From the NCBI RefSeq assembly GCF_905397435.1, contig NZ_CAJPVI010000070.1, positions 1-38,393 of the forward strand: a DNA stretch of 38,393 nt, given 5' to 3'. Of this stretch, positions 32,991-38,393 are shown piece after piece; the stretch's first letter is position 1; each line of letters opens with the position of its first letter. Under the pieces are notes generated by a model that was given only the letters and a program-made list of their open reading frames with translations, searched no databases and was not told the origin of the DNA. A program made the position numbers and the translations under genes. Source of the DNA: Cupriavidus numazuensis. GTDB lineage: Bacteria; Pseudomonadota; Gammaproteobacteria; Burkholderiales; Burkholderiaceae.

Positions 32991-33285
32991 TGGTTGTTAT
33001 CCCGGCAATCTGGCGGCGTTCTGGACAGGGGTTCGAATCCCCTCACCTCCACCTCAGCGTACCGCGACACGCGGTGCGCTGAGGTGGGGGTGTATTGGTT
33101 TCGACAGGGCGTACAAAGGGGCGCAGGCAACCCGTCAGGCGATCGACGTAAATGAAGCAAATTCCATAAACGCCAACGATGAGCGTTTCGCACTGGCCGC
33201 CTGAGGCCAATGCCGGGGCCGCTGAAGCCTTGTAGACCAAGACAGCCGATGGGGACTTCGGTCCCCATCGTGATTTCAGCCGGCA
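32991..33285 (+). ncRNA. ssrA: Circularly permuted (two-piece) tmRNA
   Basis: The acceptor piece comes first: the T-arm AGGGG-TTCGAAT-CCCCT (33027-33043) and CACCTCCACC (33044-33053). A stable hairpin spacer follows (33051-33085). The coding piece begins GGGGGTGTATTGGTTTCGACAGGG (33086 onward, given here in part). GGGGGTG (33086-33092) pairs with CACCTCC (33044-33050), rebuilding the acceptor stem. The tag frame GCC AAC GAT ... GCC GCC TGA (33172-33204) encodes ANDERFALAA; a small hairpin TGGCC/GGCCA (33194-33209) surrounds its stop. A 9-bp UUCG hairpin (33248-33269) follows. tmRNA rescues stalled ribosomes. Ends are approximate; the acceptor piece 5' end was placed by a weak promoter (TTGAAA 32956-32961). 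Confidence 0.9.
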
Positions 33286-33442
33286 TCTCGCCCTGTCGGT
33301 CGCGAGGTGCGCGACTCCATCAAAGGCCGAGCGTATGCGCCGGTGCACCGGGCGGAACACCCAGCGCAGCCAGTTAGGATCAGAGCGCGTAGGAAGCGCC
33401 CATAATGGTCCTCCCCGGAGGAGGTCACGCTGGCAGCCATGG

Positions 33443-33883
33443 CTACTCCGACTTGTTTGTGGCCCTGACGAGGACTACCGGGCAAGCTGCGTGAGCGATC
33501 ACGCGGCTTGCCACCGAGCCCACGATGGCATCAAGGAACGCACCGCGCCCGTGCGTCCCCAAGACAATGGCCGCGGCTTTGACTTCATTTGCATACGCAA
33601 CGATTCTCTCGGGCGCAAAGCCGACGAGGGCTTTGCATACCGCTTGCACCCCTGCCCCTTGCAGGATGTTGATGGTGGACGTCATGACCTTGCTGCTTTC
33701 CTCGGTATGCCAGGCTTCGATGTCCCGCTTGTTGATATAAGCCTTTACCTCGCCGGATACGTCGGGGAGGCAATGCACGACATGCACGCATACATCGTTG
33801 CGAAACAGCTTGCCCTCCGCGATGCATCGAGCAGCGGCATCGCTATAAGTTGACCCATCGGTCGCCAGGACAATGTTCTGCAT
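33443..33883 (-). CDS. Universal stress protein, single-domain
   Basis: 146 residues from the ATG at 33883 (GGGGGA before it; the ATG at 33895 is less likely). It opens MQNIVLATDGSTYSDAAARCI and ends with the nucleotide-binding loop GTHGRGAFLDAIVGSVASRV, G-x2-G-x9-G-S. It diverges from another Usp gene, and the FNR-like box in the shared gap could serve both. It is followed by the tmRNA on the opposite strand. Confidence 0.88.
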   Translation of the reverse strand: MQNIVLATDGSTYSDAAARCIAEGKLFRNDVCVHVVHCLPDVSGEVKAYINKRDIEAWHTEESSKVMTSTINILQGAGVQAVCKALVGFAPERIVAYANEVKAAAIVLGTHGRGAFLDAIVGSVASRVIAHAACPVVLVRATNKSE

Positions 33884-34005
33884 TGCATCCCCCATTCGAT
33901 AGCGGTTGCTAAACCTGATGTCAGCATGAGTTGGCAGGCGGTCCGTCGCATGACATATCCGCTTGTCGACTCCGTTTCAACGTATATTCCTTGAGCCGAT
34001 GGTCA

Positions 34006-34019
34006 TTGATGCAAATCAC
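34006..34019. promoter_or_regulatory. FNR-like box between divergent usp genes
   Basis: TTGATGCAAATCAC matches the FNR consensus at 9 of 10 positions. Rightward TACAAC (34039-34044) and leftward TATACG (33986-33981) are possible -10 boxes at 38-39 bp from the box centre to the start, so one site may drive both genes. Confidence 0.65.
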
Positions 34020-34161
34020 TTTTCGGCTGCCTTCTCGCTACAACAGCCCACAGCGGCATACTCTTGCGATGCGTCAACCCTCTTTCCCACAGGCCACCTA
34101 GCCTTCGTTGCATGTGCGGCGCCGCGCCCGGGGCGCTGCTGATGAATGCGGAGGAAGCGGC

Positions 34162-34623
34162 ATGTACAGGAAGATTCTCGTTGCGGTCGACGGCAGTCAT
34201 GCGTCCCGCCTGGCGACCTTAGCCGCCATCGATCTCGCCAAGGGCAGCAACGCCGAAGTAAAAGTTATCTACGTCGTTGACGACAGCGAAGCGCTACTGG
34301 AGGTAGCCTTCATCGACCGCGAAGATCTGCTCCGGAACATGACGGCCTATGGACGGGACGTCCTGCTCGCATGCAGTGAGCTCCTGAAGGCTGCCGGCTT
34401 ACGCCATTCCATAGAGTTGGTTGACAAGCCCCTGGCCAGGGGGCGTATTGCCGGGACGATACTGGCGCACGCCGGTACTTGGAATGCGGACCTGATCGCC
34501 CTTGGTACACACGGGCGCCGTGGAATTGCACGCGTTGTCATGGGGAGCGTCGCTCAGGGGGTCGTAAGCCAGAGCACCAGGCCTGTACTCCTTGTCCGCA
34601 GTGATCCGGAAGACGAATCGTGA
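34162..34623 (+). CDS. Universal stress protein, single-domain
   Basis: 153 residues from the ATG at 34162, with GGAGGAAG before it. It opens MYRKILVAVDGSHASRLATLAA and has GTHGRRGIARVVMGSVAQGVV, an intact G-x2-G-x9-G-S loop. It resembles the Usp at 8150 more than the one at 33443. Together with it and the two tandem Usp genes the window has five Usp genes. Its product acts in the cytoplasm under growth arrest. Confidence 0.9.
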   Translation: MYRKILVAVDGSHASRLATLAAIDLAKGSNAEVKVIYVVDDSEALLEVAFIDREDLLRNMTAYGRDVLLACSELLKAAGLRHSIELVDKPLARGRIAGTILAHAGTWNADLIALGTHGRRGIARVVMGSVAQGVVSQSTRPVLLVRSDPEDES

Positions 34624-34770
34624 TCAACGGCATGATCGGTGCCGCGCAAGAGTACGCTCTTCCCTGAGCGCCTTCGCGGATCCACCATGGCGATGGCCGC
34701 GCATTCATTCTTATCCGCGGTCACGAGCGAACCGACGCCCGTGCGCCCGTTGGCAGTCGGTGCCTGAGCG

Positions 34771-35445
34771 CTACGTTTCCCTTTTCCTTTCGGCTGCGGC
34801 AAAGTGGCGAACGAACCATCCGGCCGCAAGCTTGCCCACCTGCTCCAAGGCGCCGGGCTCTTCGAACAGGTGGGTAGCGCCAGGAATCACTTCCAGCCGC
34901 TTCTCACAGGACATCCACGCCGCCGCGTGCGCATTGAGGTTGACGACGACCGGATCGGCCTCCCCGACGATCATCAGCAGCGGAGAGGCGAGGCGGCAGA
35001 GCGCATCGTGGCCGGCAAGATCAACTCGCCCGCCGCGGGACACGACCGCGTCGATGCGCCTATGCGCCGCAGGGGCCGCGGCGGCACGCACAGCCGCAGC
35101 CGCGCCGGTGCTCGCACCAAAGTAGCCAAGTCTCGGATCGCGCTGCCCTGCCAGACGTTCAATTGATTCCGTCGCAGCGCTGAGCCTGTCGCTCAGCAGC
35201 GCAATATCGAAACGCCGCGTCAGACCAGTATCCTCTTCCGGCGTCAGCAGGTCGAACAGCAAGGTACCGATGTCGGCATCATGCAGCATCGACGCGACCA
35301 GACGGTTGCGCGGGCTATGGCGGGAACTGCCACTGCCGTGGGCGAACAGGACAATCCCGCGGGGTGCGTCAGGCAAGGCCAGTTCCCCCGGAAGGACCAC
35401 GTCATCCGCGTCGATCATTACCTGCTGCGCAGTGACGAGTTTCAT
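34771..35445 (-). CDS. Dienelactone-hydrolase-like alpha/beta hydrolase
   Basis: 224 residues from the ATG at 35445, with AAGGGAGG before it. The catalytic Ser is in GYFGASTGAAAA, the Asp in VGEADPVVV and the His in PGATHLFEEPGAL; HGSGSSRHSPRNRLVA is the oxyanion-side segment. It is of the DLH/BAAT-like type common in Burkholderiales low-oxygen islands. The substrate is unknown. It starts 31 bp after the BCAM0308-like gene and is probably cotranscribed. Confidence 0.85.
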   Translation of the reverse strand: MKLVTAQQVMIDADDVVLPGELALPDAPRGIVLFAHGSGSSRHSPRNRLVASMLHDADIGTLLFDLLTPEEDTGLTRRFDIALLSDRLSAATESIERLAGQRDPRLGYFGASTGAAAAVRAAAAPAAHRRIDAVVSRGGRVDLAGHDALCRLASPLLMIVGEADPVVVNLNAHAAAWMSCEKRLEVIPGATHLFEEPGALEQVGKLAAGWFVRHFAAAERKRET

Positions 35446-35476
35446 TCGAGCCTCCCTTCTTGTTCGGGGCCTCCGG

Positions 35477-35980
35477 TCAATCCCGGAGCCAGTTCACATG
35501 CAATTCGGTTTCAGCATGGTCGTAGTCGATCGTAAGCTTGCCGCGGTAAGCGTGATGGATGGCATTGCCGATATCGCGCGCAAGGTGCACGCCAGTGGTC
35601 GCGATAACAGTGCCTTGCTCGTCGGATTCGATGGACATCAGTCGTTCCATCGGATGCTGCGCGCGCAACCCGGCTTCACGGTGGCGGACGAGCGCGAGAA
35701 TCTCCTGGCGATGTGTCGCCTCGAAGCCGCCGGCGAGCACCACCCGCGCCGCGGGAAGGCCGTCAGCCGTGCGCGCGCATGCCGAACACACGAGGTGTGC
35801 CGCGCCGGACGGCGCCGCGCGCCATTGCCAGTGGCCCCGCATGAAGACAGCATGGCAGACAGGACAGGTCGCAAGAATGGGCGCTGCGGTGGGCTGCTTG
35901 TAGCGGTCGGTAATGTGCTCGACGGGAAACGGACTCCACCGAACGGGTCGAACTTTCACAAACTGTGCACGGACTTTCAT
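35477..35980 (-). CDS. BCAM0308-like protein with zinc ribbon
   Basis: 167 residues. Two CxxC pairs (CPVC at about 39-42 and CSAC at about 65-68) form a zinc ribbon. The rest matches a family named after B. cenocepacia BCAM0308, with HRQEILALVRHREAG, HPMERLMSIE and HLARDIGNAIHHAYRGKL. BCAM0308 belongs to the lxa low-oxygen locus, so this gene supports the parallel. No function is known. GAGGAG precedes the ATG at 35980. It begins an apparent operon with the hydrolase. Confidence 0.8.
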   Translation of the reverse strand: MKVRAQFVKVRPVRWSPFPVEHITDRYKQPTAAPILATCPVCHAVFMRGHWQWRAAPSGAAHLVCSACARTADGLPAARVVLAGGFEATHRQEILALVRHREAGLRAQHPMERLMSIESDEQGTVIATTGVHLARDIGNAIHHAYRGKLTIDYDHAETELHVNWLRD

Positions 35981-36135
35981 GTTGAGCTCCTCGTTGATGG
36001 AATCCTGCAGCGCGCCTGACGGCCGGGCGCACCGGCGAAGATGGCGTAGCAGCCGGCGTCACACACCGCAAGTTTCGCTTTGGCCGCGACCGCGGGTCGC
36101 ATAGGGATAAGCTATGCGCCCGGCCAGACCGTGAC

Positions 36136-36149
36136 TTAAGCTGGATCAA
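36136..36149 (-). promoter_or_regulatory. FNR-like box upstream of the BCAM0308-like gene
   Basis: TTAAGCTGGATCAA matches the FNR consensus at 8 of 10 positions. A leftward -10 candidate TAGCTT (36114-36109) puts the start near 36101, about 41 bp from the box centre. The rest of the gene-free stretch 35981-36501 shows no other clear element besides the box at 36422. Confidence 0.45.
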
Positions 36150-36421
36150 AGGAATTGCACAGGCACCCGGTAAGCGGAGGCGGTGGGACGCCACGGCCTC
36201 GGAAAGCGCCATGACTGAGCGTTTCTGCATGCGTTGATACGGAGCAATTCCCGTCGACAGGGCTCGTCTATGTTTGAGGAAGCAAAGCCAGGGGCCAGAC
36301 GAGATACTTTGCCCATCTTGGCGGCATGGCGGGAAGCGCCCTGGTGCTGATGCACTGGCATGTGCGGGCCGAACCGCAAACTCGGTCTGACGATGCCTGA
36401 CGCCACGGTGCGCCACTGCCC

Positions 36422-36469
36422 TTGCGTTATATCAACGCGCGCGCCGCCATGGCACCTACGGTAGAGCCG
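36422..36469 (+). promoter_or_regulatory. FNR-like promoter of the groEL paralogue
   Basis: TTGCGTTATATCAA (36422-36435) matches the FNR consensus at 8 of 10 positions. TACGGT (36457-36462) is a weak -10 box and gives a start near 36469, about 40-41 bp from the box centre. No CIRCE-type inverted repeat or sigma-32 promoter was found in front of the gene. Confidence 0.5.
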
Positions 36470-36501
36470 TTGCCTACCTGGATCACGATGCGGGATTCGC
36501 C

Positions 36502-38136
36502 ATGCCTGAAAAAACTCTTATCTTCCACCAGAACGCGCGGCGCGAGATGCTTCACGGTGTGGAATTGCTGGCCCGGGCAGTCAAGGTGACGCTGGGACCG
36601 GGCGGTCGCAATGTCATCGTGGAACGCCGCGGCATGGTGCCCCTGGTCGCCAATTCCGGGGTGGTCGTGGCCAAGTCCGTCTCGCTGCCCGACCCGTTCG
36701 CCGATATGGGCGCCCGACTGCTCTGCGAAGCAGCGGTCCGAACCAGCGAGATCGCCGGCGACGGCACCACGACTGCGACGACGCTTGCCCACGCCATCGT
36801 GGCGGAAGGGGTGAAGTACGTCGAGGCCGGTCACGACCCGATGCAACTCAAACGAGGCATAGAAGCCGCCGGCAAACTGGTTTCCGAACATTTGCTGGCA
36901 AGTGCGAAGCCGTGCGGCGGTACTGAAGAGATGAGGCAGATTGCGACCATCTCGGCCAGCGGCGACCATACTGTCGGAACGCTGGTCGCCCAGGCCGTCG
37001 AACACGTGGGCAAGGACGGCGCCATCAGCGTCGAGGATGGCTCCAAGCTGGACGACGAGCTGGATATTGCCGAAGGCGCACTGATCGACCGTGGCTACCT
37101 GTCTCCCCTTTTCGCGACCACGGAGAGCCGCGCTGTCGTGCTTGAATCTCCGCTGGTACTGCTTTGCGACGCAAGCATCTCGTCGATCGCACAGTTGCTG
37201 CCGATCCTGGAAGCGGTGACGCGGGCAGGCCGGTCGTTGCTGGTCATCGCCAACGATGTGGAAGGCGAAGCGCTGGCGACGCTGGTCGTCAACAACCTGC
37301 GCGGCGCACTGAAAAGCTGCGCGGTAAAGTCCCCGGGCTTTGGCGACTCTCGCACCGAGCAACTTGGGGATCTCGCCGCACTGACCGGCGCGACGGTGGT
37401 GTCGCCGCAAACGGGCACATCCCTTGAGCATGTCGGACTGGAACAACTGGGCGAGGCACGGCGCGTGGAAATCAACAAGGACGCGACGACGCTGGTGGGC
37501 TCCGGCGCCGACGCATCCCGCGTGGCGGCGCGGATCGCCGTACTGCGCAGCCGGGTGCCCGACGCACGATCGGACTACGACCGCGAAGGTCTGCAGCGGC
37601 GCATCGCCCGGCTGACGGGCGGCGTTGCCGTCATCAAGGTCGGCGCGGCAACCGAGAGCGCCTTGCACGAGCGCAAGAACCGCTTCCAGGACGCCCTGCA
37701 TGCCACGCGGGCCGCGGTGGACGAGGGCATTGTCGCGGGCGGAGGCGTGGCGCTCCTGCGTGCCCGCACCGTGCTGCAGGACTGGCAAGCGCCAAATGCG
37801 GAACAGGCCGCCGGCGCACGGATTGTCCACGCGGCACTGGCCGCGCCGATGCGGCAGATCGTCGCGAATGCCGGGGCCGACGCCGATGCGGTAGTTCACC
37901 GGGTATGCGAGGCGTCGGGAACGCTCGGCTACGATGCCGGCGGCGAGCGCTTTGGCGATATGCTCGAACTCGGCGTGATCGACCCCGTCAAGGTCGTACG
38001 CACCGCCCTGCAGAATGCCGTCTCCATCGCGTCATTGCTGCTCACGACCGACTGCATGATTGCCATCGAGCGCAGCCCTTACGGCTCTGCGGAGAACGCT
38101 GCCGCAGGGGCCGGCATGCTCGGGGAAGAATTCTGA
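36502..38136 (+). CDS. Divergent GroEL chaperonin paralogue without groES
   Basis: 544 residues. It has the GroEL motifs TLGPGGRNV, AGDGTTTAT (Asp87), GVAVIKVGAATE and DEGIVAGGG (Asp398 region), and numbering runs level with E. coli GroEL. Key changes are Ser52 for Asp52 (VANSGVVV instead of ITKDGVSV), GYLSPLF for GYLSPYF in the apical domain, and a C-terminus LGEEF without the GGM repeats. No groES lies nearby. The DNA before it has an FNR-like box. It probably is a specialised chaperonin that forms rings alone or with housekeeping GroES. It is intact, with GCGGGA before the ATG. Confidence 0.9.
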   Translation: MPEKTLIFHQNARREMLHGVELLARAVKVTLGPGGRNVIVERRGMVPLVANSGVVVAKSVSLPDPFADMGARLLCEAAVRTSEIAGDGTTTATTLAHAIVAEGVKYVEAGHDPMQLKRGIEAAGKLVSEHLLASAKPCGGTEEMRQIATISASGDHTVGTLVAQAVEHVGKDGAISVEDGSKLDDELDIAEGALIDRGYLSPLFATTESRAVVLESPLVLLCDASISSIAQLLPILEAVTRAGRSLLVIANDVEGEALATLVVNNLRGALKSCAVKSPGFGDSRTEQLGDLAALTGATVVSPQTGTSLEHVGLEQLGEARRVEINKDATTLVGSGADASRVAARIAVLRSRVPDARSDYDREGLQRRIARLTGGVAVIKVGAATESALHERKNRFQDALHATRAAVDEGIVAGGGVALLRARTVLQDWQAPNAEQAAGARIVHAALAAPMRQIVANAGADADAVVHRVCEASGTLGYDAGGERFGDMLELGVIDPVKVVRTALQNAVSIASLLLTTDCMIAIERSPYGSAENAAAGAGMLGEEF

Positions 38137-38170
38137 GCGGCTCCCGGACCATGTCCGGAACGCTTCCGCT

Positions 38171-38383
38171 TCATGGCCGGTGGTGTGCCGGCGTACGTAT
38201 GGCCACGTCTTCAACGGCATGGCGCGCGGCCCAGCGATGCGCCTGCGCGATGGCAATGCGAATCGCCATGCCTTCACCGTAGCCCTGTTCCAGCAGCGCA
38301 TTGGCGATCTCGATCGCCTTCGCCCTGACCTCTGGTTGCAGGTTCTTCATCGAGATCGGGAAGTAACCGGAATTCCAGGGCAT
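38171..38383 (-). CDS. YdaT-like small protein (DUF2188-type)
   Basis: 70 residues. It begins MPWNSGYFPISMKNLQPEVRAKAIEIANALLEQGY-like (shown to 20 residues only: MPWNSGYFPISMKNLQPEVR) and continues GYGEGMAIRIAIAQAHRWA, the pattern of YdaT/DUF2188-like proteins, of unknown function. The start at 38383 is ten bases from the window edge, so its promoter is not visible. It converges with groEL. Confidence 0.7.
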   Translation of the reverse strand: MPWNSGYFPISMKNLQPEVRAKAIEIANALLEQGYGEGMAIRIAIAQAHRWAARHAVEDVAIRTPAHHRP

Positions 38384-38393
38384 CGCGCCACCC

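Noticed and set aside
33020..33056. A T-arm sequence GGGGTTCGAATCCCC as a tRNA gene
   Set aside because: No anticodon arm or D-arm lies before it. The following coding part with tag and pairing acceptor stem shows it is the acceptor half of tmRNA.
36427..37899. A 490-codon frame opposite groEL
   Set aside because: It is fully antisense to a conserved GroEL sequence, and has a His- and Arg-rich composition without domains.
1..38393. CRISPR array, rRNA genes, integrase or plasmid replication genes
   Set aside because: No repeat-spacer pattern, rRNA sequence, integrase motif or replication protein was seen on either strand.

Overview
The window looks like a chromosomal or megaplasmid segment of a high-GC betaproteobacterium of the Cupriavidus/Ralstonia type. 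The reasons are a class I polyhydroxybutyrate (PHB) operon, a FisR/PDO/SQR sulfide-oxidation cluster of the kind studied in Cupriavidus, a BCAM0308-type zinc protein, and a circularly permuted two-piece tmRNA with tag ANDERFALAA. The permuted form is known in betaproteobacteria from the Cupriavidus lineage. I cannot name a species from sequence alone.

Region 1 (1-16300) is a low-oxygen stress and reserve island that resembles the low-oxygen-activated (lxa) locus of Burkholderia cenocepacia. It holds a receiver-like protein without its phosphoacceptor Asp, an oxygen-sensing Fnr regulator, an NMP/thymidine phosphorylase, a cytoplasmic two-component pair whose kinase has two nearly identical PAS domains, and a leftward operon (flavodoxin-like, universal stress protein, Mg2+-type P-ATPase). 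Diverging from that operon is a PHB operon (phasin, phaB, phaC). A beta-CASP metallo-beta-lactamase protein, two tandem-domain Usp proteins and a DUF1488 protein follow.

Region 2 (16400-28000) is a sulfur-oxidation block: a periplasmic His-rich protein; a persulfide-dioxygenase-like gene divergent from an SqrR/BigR-type ArsR repressor; two half-size YeeE/YedE transporters; a TauE/SafE exporter; the thiosulfate dehydrogenase gene tsdA, whose last codons have been replaced by an inserted IS1182-family element with a nonsense-mutated transposase; a rhodanese; the sigma-54 activator FisR; and a second persulfide dioxygenase followed by a DUF442-SQR fusion.

Region 3 (28000-38393) returns to stress functions: a small membrane protein, a LysR regulator, an alpha/beta hydrolase behind a run of 11 C, a short sRNA candidate with anti-Shine-Dalgarno motifs, a PRPP-synthetase-like gene with DUF883, permuted ssrA, two divergent Usp genes, a BCAM0308-like gene with a dienelactone-hydrolase-like gene, a divergent GroEL paralogue and a small YdaT-like protein.

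The unifying signal is regulatory. At least nine FNR/ANR-like boxes (TTGAT-N4-ATCAA type) lie in intergenic regions, and most sit about 38-42 bp upstream of a predicted start point with a plausible -10 box. They place PHB storage, Usp proteins, a P-type ATPase, rhodanese, a PRPP-synthetase-like enzyme, a GroEL paralogue and perhaps sulfide oxidation under one anoxia regulon, together with the Fnr protein encoded here.
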